From Palsa-295 sp963785585 (GTDB lineage: Bacteria > Acidobacteriota > Terriglobia > Acidiferrales > UBA7541), in contig CAWAVW010000004.1 in NCBI GenBank assembly GCA_963785585.1, forward strand, positions 1,240,001 to 1,304,000: DNA of 64,000 bases. The letters run 5' to 3'. Each line of letters begins with the position of its first letter. Position 1 is the stretch's first letter. Of this stretch, positions 28,201 to 35,343 are shown in pieces. The notes beneath the pieces were generated by a model. It was not told the origin of the DNA, did not search any database, and saw only the letters and a program-made list of their open reading frames with translations. A program made the position numbers and the translations under genes.

Positions 28201-28277
28201 ACGGCAAGCGCCTGGCCGTCAGCGACCTGAGCCGCAACTGCAACGCCTGGCTGATCCCCAAGCTCCCCGCGTGGTAG
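25266..28277 (+). CDS. Transmembrane Ser/Thr kinase with WD40-like (PD40) sensor
   Basis: A 1003-aa Hanks-type kinase. The cytoplasmic kinase domain (about 53-330) shows GSGGMG (61-66), the VALKFL lysine (Lys83), HRDIKPANIF, DFGLAK and MSPEQALG. A Pro/Ala-rich linker leads to one membrane helix near 400-420 (LAAIVVLLLAGGAFAGWKLGWF). The extracytoplasmic part (about 430-1003) has repeated blades such as SAISPDGKYLAYTDLDG, VSPDGTLVAFTSVN and WTPDSKSVLFYSDREG, typical of TolB/PD40 propellers. It probably senses an envelope ligand and phosphorylates cytoplasmic targets. No strong ribosome site is visible. Confidence 0.92.
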   Translation: MTANDPSRPGPHPPPNIGTNVASGTPSGGIPAASRGGASSNAPGASNVGPGGRYVLLEQLGSGGMGKVFKAQDTRLGRFVALKFLPDEFAKDPTSLERFQREAHAASALNHPNICTIYDIDTHDGQPFIVMELMEGQTLRERINGHPLKTDPLLDLAIQISDALGAAHSKGIVHRDIKPANIFVTTRGQAKILDFGLAKVTPATRSGDAVTISEAATVAATPEVMLTSPGVAMGTVSYMSPEQALGEELDSRSDLFSLGAVIYEMSTGKQAFPGTTSAAVFDAILNRAPVPPVRLNPEVPAELERIIGKATEKDRKLRYQNASDLEADLARLKRDSQSSRTMAYSAAHEQTRVSATESGPYSGAAAQAANPLSATELAQTAAAAHPAAEPEKSGRGATALAAIVVLLLAGGAFAGWKLGWFGAHGPYSQAQLNPKQITFNSEEDPALSSAISPDGKYLAYTDLDGLHMRVVATGEMQSLPIPREMCFRCAVISWFPDATKLLVSGPVGQHDEHGIYEVSLIGGTMRQLRQQAAFATVSPDGTLVAFTSVNSHELWVMDAQGNNARKLFGTPAGEVLGFPGWAPGGRRLAYMQARRGFEVRDIHVDSIDVNGGNPTTAISDDKVGAFVWLADGRMVYALRELTPRETDTNLWQIRVDPVTGKVKGDPARLTDWSGFHMRRLSAPADGKSLVLMNDIQQSDVYIATLTAGDASLDAPARMTLSEKMDWAGGWTPDSKSVLFYSDREGTYGIFKQAIDDSSAVPLVTGSDEKRSPRMCPDGSCILYMQWPARKTDEVPASGHLMRMPVTGGPSESVIEVKGYLGLGGVGSYTAAVGGVPSFHCAKIEGGTCVLAEKGTDASKIDFTVFDPMTGKRQSTLSVNAADLDFWDLSRDGTRIAYGKSSYDDMPIRILPVNGAAPSEWHFPDLNLMDGIAWAADGKRLFVSTLTSKGSGIYLLAEKAEPKQLSFRSWTVYEFTASPDGKRLAVSDLSRNCNAWLIPKLPAW

Positions 28278-28406
28278 TTGTGTCGCGCCGCGAAGCTCGA
28301 CCCGCCACGCGCCGCTCGACCCGCCCGGCCCGCCCAGCCCCGCGCTGCTCGCTCGGCCCGGCAATCGCTCGCAAACCGTGCGATCCGCGATGTGCCGACT
28401 GGTTCG

Positions 28407-28554
28407 CGTACGTTAGGCAATCCTGCCTGACAGTTCGTTAGGCTCTTAGCCTGACGGCCTTTCGCTTCGCGTCGGCACCGGCGCACGCCGCATCGTCTAA
28501 ACCGGTCAGACACGAGTGTCTAACCAACCGTTAGACAGGATTGTCTAACTTACG
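28407..28554. repeat. Family T element, copy 9 (full)
   Basis: Full element. The final hairpin begins GTTAGACA instead of GTCAGACA, giving a different but still paired stem. The distance to copy 10 is exactly 311 bp. The preceding 28278-28406 is spacer with CAATCGCTCGCAAACCGTGCGATCC as before copies 1, 4 and 5. Confidence 0.88.
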
Positions 28555-28717
28555 TCGGCGTCGCAACAACCGTGGCGTCCAATGCAATTTTGGTTTTGAT
28601 TTTGCCTTTGTAGCGACCCCACGACGCGACGAGCGTCGTGCGGTCAGCCTTTGCCGCCATGAAATCCGCACCCAGTCTTGGCTGAGTTCGCAAAATGGAG
28701 CACTGAGCTACGTTTCG
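28555..28717. repeat. Family C linker between T copies 9 and 10
   Basis: GTAGCGACCCCACGACGCGACGAGCGTCGTGCGGTCAGCC replaces the usual GTAGCGGCCGC..GGGC, so changes occur on both sides of the stem. The tail AAATCCGCACCCAGTCTTGGCTGAGTTCGCAAAATGG follows. Confidence 0.78.
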
Positions 28718-28865
28718 CGTACGTTAGGCAATCCTGCCTGACAGTTCGTTAGGCTCTTAGCCTGACGGCCTTTCGCTTCGTGTCAACACCAGCGCACGCC
28801 GGATCGTCTAAACCGGTCAGACACGAGTGTCTAACCAACCGTCAGACACGATTGTCTAACTTACG
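28718..28865. repeat. Family T element, copy 10, overlapping a gene end
   Basis: Full element whose right arm extends to 28865. The minus-strand GH30 gene stops at 28856-28858 inside it: the arm word GTTAGAC supplies Ser-TAG. Confidence 0.88.
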
Positions 28866-30484
28866 GGTGTCTTCGGTTTGATCGAAATGGTACCGATGGA
28901 ATCGGCCGGCAGCTCGATGGCAAACGCCCGGTCGCGCACGGCCACCTGCACGAACTGCGCATGCGCGAGTTCATTGCGCACCAGCAGCACCACGGTGCCG
29001 TCGGGATTCACAAAGCCGAGCGCGTCGTCGCACGTGCCGGTCACTTCCACGAACTCGGCCCCCACATCGACGAAGTGCGTCAGATGTTTCAGCAAATAAT
29101 AATCGTGATTGTAGTGAAAGGTTTTCGCGCCGGTATCGACGCTCACCAGCGAATTCTGCGCCCATCCCCAGGTGCTCATGCCGCCGCGATCGGTGGCCAG
29201 ATTCCAATACAAATAGGCGCTCGCGCCGCTGCGGAAATAATGCTTCATCAGTTGCCAGCAGTAGCCGGAGTAGCTCCAGGTGTTCGTGCCGTCGCCGCAT
29301 TCCTGCTCGGATTGATAAATGGCGAGCGATGGATACTCGCGATGAATTGCCGGCAACGCATTCTTACCGGCCCACTGCGTCCCCACGCCCTTGATAAAGG
29401 ACGCGGCGGTTTCGTCGGCCATCACGGTTTCGAGCAGCTTCGGATCGCCGCGTTCGAGCGTGCCGAAGAAAATGTCCACGCCGCGCTTTTGCATTTCCGG
29501 CCCGAGCGAATGCAGAAAACGCGCCAGGCCCAGGGGAGTCCACGTGCAGCTCGGAAAATTCTGCGCCGAATTGAATTCGTTTTGCGGCATCACCATGCCG
29601 ACGTGAATATTTTCGGCGCGATAGGCGTCGATGTAGCGGCCGAAATAGCGCGCATACGCTTCGAAATAGCGCGGCTCCTGAATGAACATGTCTTCGCCTT
29701 CGTGGCCGATCTGGTCGGGGCGAATGCCGTTTTCCTTCATGCCCGGATACGCTTTCGCTTCGGCGTAAAAATGATTGCGCTTCATCCAGCTCGGCGGACT
29801 CCACGGCGAGGCCCACAGTTTCAGATTCGGCTGGTAGCGTTGCGCGGCGTGGATGAAGGGCACGAGCGTCGAGCGGTCGTGATCGATGCTGAAATGCGCG
29901 AGCTCGAAATCGCCGTCGGTTTCATCGTAGCTGTAGGCTTCGGTGGCGAAATCGTTTGCGCCGATCGGCGTGCGGCAATAGCTGAATCGCGCTCCGGCTG
30001 CGGGATCGAAAAATTCGCGCAACACGGTTTCGCGGTCGGCTTCGTCCAGCGCGCTGAGCGCCGTCCAGCCGCGTTCGTTGAAGCAGCCGCCGAAACCGGC
30101 CATTGCGTGCGAGATGCCGCGCGCCAGGTGCGCATCGGCGCTGCGGTTGGAGTTCATGTCGGGGTTCGGGTCGGTGTTCAGGCCGACGTTCAGATTCAGG
30201 ATGTCCCACATAAATGTGGGTTTGTACGTCGCGCCCTTCTGCCACGCGCTCGCTTCGGTGGTGACCACGAACGTGAGCCGCGGATCGTCGAGCGGCGCGG
30301 GGCGGGGGAGCTGCACGGTTGCGCCGCTTGCCTTCGCGATGGTGCTCGCCTTAGCGACGCTGCGCGCGGATTCGGCGGCGCGCGACTGGTTCGCCAGCGG
30401 CACGAGCGCCGCGCCCGCTGCGGCCGCCGCTCCGCTCTTGATCAGTTCGCGCCGCGTCCACAGCTTCGATTTCGTCGTGTTCAT
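28856..30484 (-). CDS. Tat-exported glycoside hydrolase family 30, second copy
   Basis: A 542-aa exported GH30 enzyme. ATG 30484 has GAGGC a few bases upstream. The Tat signal WTRRELIKSGAAAAAGAALVPLA follows. An in-frame extension to 30658 is repeat DNA. Landmarks: HAMAGFGGCFNERGW, the SPWSPPSWMK loop, MPQNEF acid/base (Glu303), and YQSEQE with probable nucleophile Glu393 (Ser replaces the usual Thr before it). It differs strongly from the 654-2267 enzyme and may have another specificity. Its last codons and the TAG stop are supplied by family T copy 10, so the original end may be altered by a residue or two. Confidence 0.88.
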   Translation of the reverse strand: MNTTKSKLWTRRELIKSGAAAAAGAALVPLANQSRAAESARSVAKASTIAKASGATVQLPRPAPLDDPRLTFVVTTEASAWQKGATYKPTFMWDILNLNVGLNTDPNPDMNSNRSADAHLARGISHAMAGFGGCFNERGWTALSALDEADRETVLREFFDPAAGARFSYCRTPIGANDFATEAYSYDETDGDFELAHFSIDHDRSTLVPFIHAAQRYQPNLKLWASPWSPPSWMKRNHFYAEAKAYPGMKENGIRPDQIGHEGEDMFIQEPRYFEAYARYFGRYIDAYRAENIHVGMVMPQNEFNSAQNFPSCTWTPLGLARFLHSLGPEMQKRGVDIFFGTLERGDPKLLETVMADETAASFIKGVGTQWAGKNALPAIHREYPSLAIYQSEQECGDGTNTWSYSGYCWQLMKHYFRSGASAYLYWNLATDRGGMSTWGWAQNSLVSVDTGAKTFHYNHDYYLLKHLTHFVDVGAEFVEVTGTCDDALGFVNPDGTVVLLVRNELAHAQFVQVAVRDRAFAIELPADSIGTISIKPKTPVS

Positions 30485-30589
30485 GTGTGCCTCGCCCTCT
30501 TCGTCTCTAGCCGCGCCGAACGTATCACGCCGCAAGCGCGCCGCACAAACGAAACGCGCCTGCGATTCGATCGCCTGTGGTTTTGATTT

Positions 30590-30705
30590 TGATTGTGTAG
30601 CGGCCGCACGACGCGACGAGCGTCGTGCGGTCAGCCTTTGCCGCCGTGAAATCCGCACGCAGCCATGGCTGAGTTCGCAAAACGGTAGCCCTGAGCTACG
30701 CTTCG
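30590..30705. repeat. Family C hairpin linker
   Basis: GTAGCGGCCGCACGACGCGACGAGCGTCGTGCGGTCAGCC, then the AAATCCGCACGCAGCCATGGCTGAGTTCGCAAAACGGTAGCC tail leading into T copy 11. Confidence 0.8.
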
Positions 30706-30853
30706 CGTACGTTAGGCAATCCTGCCTGACAGTTCGTTAGGCTCTCAGCCTGACGGCCTTTGACTTCGTGTCGGCACCGGCGCACGCCGGATCGTCTAAA
30801 CCGGTCAGACACGAGTGTCTAACCAACCGTCAGACAAGATTGTCTAACTTACG
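30706..30853. repeat. Family T element, copy 11 (full)
   Basis: Consensus four-hairpin element. It is followed by an extra AGAGGCGAATCGAGCGACGAGCGCC segment that recurs after copy 13. Confidence 0.88.
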
Positions 30854-31050
30854 AGAGGCGAATCGAGCGACGAGCGCCGTACGTCGGCGTCGCAACAACC
30901 GTGGCGCCCCATCCGCTCGTGGTTTTGCTTTTGACTGTCTAGCGGCCGCACGACGCGACAAGCGTCGTGCGGTCAGCCTTTGCCGCCGTGAAGTCCACGC
31001 GACGCCGTGGATAATCTCGCAAAACGGTAGCCCCGCGCTGCTCCGTCTCG
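30854..31050. repeat. Family C hairpin linker
   Basis: Carries a C hairpin (GTCTAGCGGCCGCACGACGCGACAAGCGTCGTGCGGTCAGCC) with the foot altered from GTGTAG to GTCTAG, plus the usual tail. The spacing between T copies 11 and 12 is 345 bp because of the extra segment after copy 11. Confidence 0.78.
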
Positions 31051-31198
31051 CGTACGTTAGGCAATCCTGCCTGACAGTTCGTTAGGCTCTCAGCCTGACG
31101 GGTTTTGACTTCGTGTCGGAACCGGCGCACGCCGCATCGTCTAAACCGGTCAGACACGAGTGTCTAACCAACCGTCAGACAAGATTGTCTAACTTACG
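31051..31198. repeat. Family T element, copy 12 (full)
   Basis: Consensus element, exactly 311 bp before copy 13. Confidence 0.88.
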
Positions 31199-31361
31199 TC
31201 GGCGCGGCAACAAGCGCGGCGCCCAATGCAATTGTGGTTTTGATTTTGACTGTGTAGCGGCCGCACGACGCGACCAGCGTCGAGCGGGCAGCTTTTGGCG
31301 CGATGAAATTCGCACGCAGCCATGGCTGAGTTCGCAAAACGGAGCCCTGAGCTCCGCTTTG
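31199..31361. repeat. Family C hairpin linker
   Basis: GTAGCGGCCGCACGACGCGACCAGCGTCGAGCGGGCAGC with a partly unpaired arm, then the AAATTCGCACGCAGCCATGGCTGAGTTCGC tail. Confidence 0.78.
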
Positions 31362-31509
31362 CGTACGTTAGGCAATCCTGCCTGACAGTTCGTTAGGCTC
31401 TTAGCCTGACGGCCTTTGACTTCGCGTCGGCACCGGCGCACGCGGCAACGTCTAAACCGGTCAGACACGAGTGTCTAACCAACCGTCAGACAAGATTGTC
31501 TAACTTACG
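31362..31509. repeat. Family T element, copy 13 (full)
   Basis: Consensus element. AGAGGCGAATCGAGCGACGAGCGGC, as after copy 11, and another C hairpin (31594-31635) follow, ending at the lactate 2-monooxygenase stop. Confidence 0.88.
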
Positions 31510-31691
31510 AGAGGCGAATCGAGCGACGAGCGGCGTACGTCGGCGTCGCAACAACCGAGGCGCCCGATCCAACTGAGGTTTTGATTTTGATTGTGTAGCG
31601 GCCGCACGACGCGACAAGCGTCGAGCGGGCAGCCTTTGACGTGGTGAAATCCGCACGCAGCCTTGGCTGACATCGCAAAACGTAGCCCGCG

Positions 31692-32885
31692 CTACGCTCC
31701 CGCCGGCAACGGCGGGTTGCGCATCGCGCCCGCGGCGCGCAGATGCGCGATCGTCGGATATCCGTTCACGGCCATCAGCAGGTCGGCCTCGGCGAGAATC
31801 GAGCGCAGCACGTGCCGCGCGCCGTCCGCGCCATGGATCGCCAGCCCGTACACATACGGTCGTCCGATGCCCACGGCCGTCGCGCCGATCGCCAGCGCCT
31901 TCACCACATCGGAGCCCGAGCGCACGCCGGAATCGAAAAGCACCGGCGTCTTGCGCGACGACGTTTCGACCGCTTTCACCACCGCGGGCAGCATGTCGAT
32001 CGCCGCGATGCCGCCGTTGGCCTGCCGCCCGCCGTGATTCGAGCAGTAAACCGCGTCCGCGCCCAGATCGATGGCGCGCCGCGCGTCGTCCGGATGGCAA
32101 ATGCCTTTCAGCACGAGCGGCAGCTTGGTCAGCGAACGCAGCCATGGCATGTCGTCCCAGGTTAAAACTTTTCCAAACGCCGCCGCCCACTGGCGAATCG
32201 CCGCCGCGGGATCTTCCTCCGGCGGTTTTGCGAGCATCGCGCGGAAAACGGGATCGGAAAAATAATTCATCAGCACGTGTCCGCGCAGTTGCGGGAAATT
32301 TGCAGCGTTCAGATCGCGCGGGCGCCAACCCGTCACCCATGTATCCAGCGTCACGACGATCGCTTTGTATCCGGCGCGTTCGGCGCGATGCACCAGGCTC
32401 TCGGCCAGCGCTTTATCTTTGGGCGTGTACAGTTGAAAAAATGCGGGCGCGCCGGCGAGCGTGGCGGCCACGGTCTCAAGCGGATCGTTCGACAGCGTGG
32501 ACGCCACAAACGGAACTCCCGAGGCCACCGACGCGCGCGCCGCGGCCAAATCTCCGTGGCCGTCGGGAGTGCAAATCCCGAGCACGCCCACCGGACTCAT
32601 GAAAATCGGCGACGGAAAGCGAACGCCGAAAAGTTCGATCGACAAATCGCGCGTCGAGGCGTCCACCATCATGCGCGGCACCATGCCCCAGTGGCGAAAT
32701 GCGAGCGCGTTGTGATTCTGCGTCCACTCGTCGCCGCAGCCGCCCTGCACGTAGTTCAGCACGCCGGCCGGCAGCGCGCTCGCCACGCGCTCTTCGAGCA
32801 GCGCGAAATCCACCGGCAAGTCCGGCACTACGCCCTGCAGCCCGCCGAAGTAAATTTCATTTTGATAGTCGCCATAGTGTGGCAT
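31692..32885 (-). CDS. FMN-dependent lactate 2-monooxygenase-like enzyme
   Basis: A 397-aa alpha-hydroxy-acid-oxidising flavoprotein. ATG 32885 is preceded by AAAGGA at six bases; upstream in-frame sequence is repeat DNA. The opening (HYGDYQNEIYFGGLQGVVP), SYxxGGxGDE-like LNYVQGGCGDEWTQ, AFRHWGMVPRM, LDTWVTGWRPRDL, KGICHPDDARRAIDLGADAVYCSNHGGRQANGG and VLFDSGVRSGSDVVKALAIGATAVGIGRPY follow the mycobacterial lactate 2-monooxygenase rather than short lactate oxidases. The catalytic His is in SNHGGRQ. Expected reaction: L-lactate plus O2 to acetate, CO2 and water; another 2-hydroxyacid is possible. The stop codon lies in a repeat tail (GTAGCCCGCGCTACG). Confidence 0.88.
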   Translation of the reverse strand: MPHYGDYQNEIYFGGLQGVVPDLPVDFALLEERVASALPAGVLNYVQGGCGDEWTQNHNALAFRHWGMVPRMMVDASTRDLSIELFGVRFPSPIFMSPVGVLGICTPDGHGDLAAARASVASGVPFVASTLSNDPLETVAATLAGAPAFFQLYTPKDKALAESLVHRAERAGYKAIVVTLDTWVTGWRPRDLNAANFPQLRGHVLMNYFSDPVFRAMLAKPPEEDPAAAIRQWAAAFGKVLTWDDMPWLRSLTKLPLVLKGICHPDDARRAIDLGADAVYCSNHGGRQANGGIAAIDMLPAVVKAVETSSRKTPVLFDSGVRSGSDVVKALAIGATAVGIGRPYVYGLAIHGADGARHVLRSILAEADLLMAVNGYPTIAHLRAAGAMRNPPLPAGA

Positions 32886-33100
32886 CGGAATCCTTTGCAA
32901 TCGCCAGCGCGAGTAGTCCGGCGCTTTCGTTCTTCGCGACTGGTCCGGCGGTTTCGTTTTTCGCGCGACGAACGCAGGCCATCCTACATCAAGCGACTTT
33001 CGCCGCGGAAGTTCGCTCATCCGCCGAACGGTCGTAGGCAGGAGCGCATCATCGCCACCGCGCACATCGAGCCTACGTATTGCTCGAGGCGAACGCGTGC

Positions 33101-33377
33101 GGCCCGCGGTGGTCTCCCGCCGTTGGCGGGATGCCACCGCACTCCGCGAGAACCATTTCGATCGGAGATGTCATAGCGATTCGCTTCGAAACCGTACGTC
33201 ATGCGCCAACGCGAGATGGGCACAGCGACGCTCGTCGCGCGGAAGCCGCCGTTGGAATGCCGCTCGACCCGGCCAGCCACCCACGATGGGTCGAGCGGGG
33301 CGTCTGTTACGGCACGGTGCGTGCGGTTTTCGCGGAGTGCGGTGGCACCCGCCGCCAGGCGGGGACCACCGCCGGCC
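33101..33377 (-). repeat. Family D element 1 (full, minus orientation)
   Basis: Inverted hairpin arms lie at 33101-33155 and 33323-33377. Each holds CGCGGAGTGCGGTGGCA..CCGCC..GGCGGG..ACCACCGCCGG. On the minus strand the interior can be read as FSRWRM-like PISRWRMTYGFEANRYDIS. This matches the C-terminal coding end of the RAYT gene family seen at 36610. The rest of 32886-33545 is spacer with TAGCCTCGAACG words near 33409-33430; no gene is seen. Confidence 0.85.
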
Positions 33378-33545
33378 AGAGACGTTCAGAGCCGCTCGGA
33401 CGTAGCCTCGAACGCCTCGAACGCCGCAAACTCCCGCCGCGCCACCCCGTAGGCTCGAACACGAGCAACGCATCCCACGCCAACACGCGACGCGTTGCTG
33501 CAAGCCGCCCGCCGCGCGCCGCACTTCGCGGGTGTGTGCGCGCGG

Positions 33546-34025
33546 CTATTCGGGTTGCCAGAGTTCGATCGGGTTGCCTTCGGGGTCGTGCAGCAGGGCA
33601 AACTTTCCGTAGTCGGTGTTCGGGTCAACCTTCACTTCAATTCCAGCGGCTTGCAGCTGGGCGGCCATTTTATCCATATCGCGCACGCGAAAGTTCAGCA
33701 TCCACACTTTCTGCGGATCGCCGAATTTCTTGCTCGACTCGGGGAACGGCGCGAACGCCGTCGTTCCGGCCTCCTGCTCCCAGGGCTCTTGCCCGGCGCC
33801 TGTGGGCACCGGCGAGATTCCCAGATGCTGCTGATACCAGAGCGCCAGCGCTTTCGGATCCTTCGAGCGAAAGAAAAATCCTCCGATTCCGGTTACCTTT
33901 TCCATTCCCGTTCCTCCGTGAATTTCATTGTGAACAGCGGCAGCGAGCCGGTCCGGCCCCAGGAGCAAGCTCGACCCGAAAGCGGCGGACAGCGTTCGAA
34001 GCACGTCTCGTCTGCGAAGGCGCAT
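33546..34025 (-). CDS. VOC-family (glyoxalase-like) protein, possibly Tat-exported
   Basis: Up to 159 aa. The conserved VOC/glyoxalase fold runs from residue 41 (MEKVTGIGGFFFRSKDPKALALWYQQHLGI..) to the end (FALLHDPEGNPIELWQPE; metal-type Glu near the C-terminus). Two starts are both plausible. ATG 34025 follows GGAGG closely and opens a twin-arginine signal (RRRDVLRTLSAAFGSSLLL). ATG 33905 has its own GGAGG seven bases upstream and gives a 119-aa cytoplasmic form. It sits eight bases after the DUF4199 gene in one operon. The function is unknown; possibilities are dioxygenase, lyase or binding protein. Confidence 0.8.
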   Translation of the reverse strand: MRLRRRDVLRTLSAAFGSSLLLGPDRLAAAVHNEIHGGTGMEKVTGIGGFFFRSKDPKALALWYQQHLGISPVPTGAGQEPWEQEAGTTAFAPFPESSKKFGDPQKVWMLNFRVRDMDKMAAQLQAAGIEVKVDPNTDYGKFALLHDPEGNPIELWQPE

Positions 34026-34033
34026 CGACCCTC

Positions 34034-34585
34034 CTATGTTGCCATGACGGCGGGCCCGGCCGTGTGTTCGACCGGACCTTTGCGTCGCAGCACCGCCGCC
34101 GAGATCAGCGTGATGAGCACGCCGACGGGCAGCGGCTCAATCGCGGTGTAGGCCATATTTACCAGCGGATTCTGGTAGAGCTGCTGCGAATGGCGGATGG
34201 CGGCCACTTGCGCGGCGATCGTTGCGGAGTCCAGTCCGGACGACTGCACTTTTTGAATCTGCGCGGCGAAATAGCTGTCCATAAAGTGCGGCATGAAGTT
34301 GAAGTAAAGAATTTCCCACATGCCCACGTAAAACACCGTGGTGATCAGGGTGATCAGAATGCCGCAGGCGAACGCGCGGCCAAACGAGATTTGCCCGCCG
34401 AGCGTATTGTCGCGGTAGCTGCGGATGCCGAAATAGATCAGCAGGAACGACGCCACCATCATGGTGTAGCCGAGCAGCATGCTGTGCGTGTTGCCGATCT
34501 TGTTGGCGACGAGCAACGAGCCGCCCATCAGAATGGAAATCATGACGCCGGAGATCAGGCCGAACGTGAGTACGGTTTTCTTCAT
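34034..34585 (-). CDS. DUF4199 membrane protein
   Basis: A 183-aa integral membrane protein; AGGAG lies six bases before the ATG. Four helices are visible: VLTFGLISGVMISILMGGSLL, LLGYTMMVASFLLIYFGI, FACGILITLITTVFYVGMWEIL and LPVGVLITLISAAVL. A soluble amphipathic loop (about 105-150) follows FMPHFMDSYFAAQIQKVQ. The DUF4199 family has no known biochemical function but is often found beside small membrane-anchored LuxR regulators, as here. It is downstream of the LuxR gene with 178 bp between, in which two direct TCATCCAAAAG sites lie. Confidence 0.85.
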   Translation of the reverse strand: MKKTVLTFGLISGVMISILMGGSLLVANKIGNTHSMLLGYTMMVASFLLIYFGIRSYRDNTLGGQISFGRAFACGILITLITTVFYVGMWEILYFNFMPHFMDSYFAAQIQKVQSSGLDSATIAAQVAAIRHSQQLYQNPLVNMAYTAIEPLPVGVLITLISAAVLRRKGPVEHTAGPAVMAT

Positions 34586-34662
34586 CGAAGGCTCCTGGTG
34601 TGACCGCTCGAAAAGGTGAATACGGCGCCATGATGCGGCGAAACGGGGCGGTTGTCGTCACT

Positions 34663-34711
34663 CTTTTGGATGATTTTGCAGGCGGACGGCAAAAATCGTG
34701 CTTTTGGATGA
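34663..34711 (-). promoter_or_regulatory. Direct repeat pair upstream of the DUF4199 gene
   Basis: The 11-bp word CTTTTGGATGA occurs at 34663-34673 and again at 34701-34711, 38 bp apart. On the coding strand it reads TCATCCAAAAG, 78 to 126 bp before the DUF4199 start. It is a candidate binding site for the neighbouring LuxR-type regulator; the assignment is inference. Confidence 0.4.
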
Positions 34712-34763
34712 CGTGCCGGCCGCGCCGGCCGCGTTCGGGTGACTGTACGGGTGACCGTCACGG

Positions 34764-35276
34764 CTAGGGCAGCAGGCCGAGTTCTTTGCCGCGCTGCACG
34801 GCCTGGGTGCGGCGAGCGGCGCCGAGCTTGTCAAACGCGCGGGCGCAGTGCGTCTTCACGGTGTTTTCGGAAACGAAAAGTTGCGTGGCGATTTCGCGGT
34901 TGCTCAGGCCGCGGGCAACCAGGTTCAGAATTTCCAGCTCGCGCGCGGTGATGCCCAGCGTCTGCTGGCGCGCCGCATCGGGGGCGAACGGCGCTGCGGC
35001 CGCAGCGGGCGCCGCGCTTGTCGCGTCCGCGGGAACGCGCACCATCACGGGAACTTCCTTCACCACCACGGTTTCGCGGATCGTCTCCCGCACCACTTCG
35101 CGCCGGCGCGTAAGGCGCAGTCCCAGCCAGATGCCGAACGCCGAGAACAGAATCGCCACCAGGCCGCTGTAGATTTCGACGGAGTGTTCGATCACCACGA
35201 AGCGGTATTCGGTGTATTGCAGCGCGGCGATCAGCAGTCCGCCGACAAGGCCGAAGATGAGGGCGTGGCGCTTCAT
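34764..35276 (-). CDS. Membrane-anchored LuxR/FixJ-type regulator
   Basis: A 170-aa regulator with two N-terminal membrane helices (ALIFGLVGGLLIAALQYTEY and EIYSGLVAILFSAFGIWLGLRL). A charged and Ala/Pro-rich linker (about 58-105) leads to a C-terminal LuxR HTH (about 108-168: ITARELEILNLVARGLSNREIATQLFVSENTVKTHCARAFDKLGAARRTQAV). There is no receiver or ligand-binding domain, so signalling must come through the membrane part or a partner, perhaps the DUF4199 protein. It is monocistronic or leads the DUF4199-VOC operon. No ribosome site is evident at ATG 35276. Confidence 0.88.
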   Translation of the reverse strand: MKRHALIFGLVGGLLIAALQYTEYRFVVIEHSVEIYSGLVAILFSAFGIWLGLRLTRRREVVRETIRETVVVKEVPVMVRVPADATSAAPAAAAAPFAPDAARQQTLGITARELEILNLVARGLSNREIATQLFVSENTVKTHCARAFDKLGAARRTQAVQRGKELGLLP

Positions 35277-35343
35277 GATCGAACCACGAAAAGTATAACA
35301 AACGCGGCAGGGAATCGGTTTTGCGCGGATTGTGGGTTCGCGC

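Noticed and set aside
28407..31509. Regularly spaced repeats as a CRISPR array
   Set aside because: The unit is 311 bp, intervals are themselves repeats rather than unique spacers, and no cas gene is present.
8333..31509. T elements as integron attC sites, because GTTAGGC and GTCTAAC fit GTTRRRY and RYYYAAC core sites
   Set aside because: Core sites are in the opposite order (GTTRRRY outside-left, RYYYAAC outside-right), each element has four internal hairpins, the flanking genes are not cassettes, and no integrase is seen.
33101..33377. D element as a small gene (SRWRMTYGFEANRYDIS reading frame)
   Set aside because: No start or ribosome site, disrupted in several copies; best explained as decayed RAYT 3' sequence.
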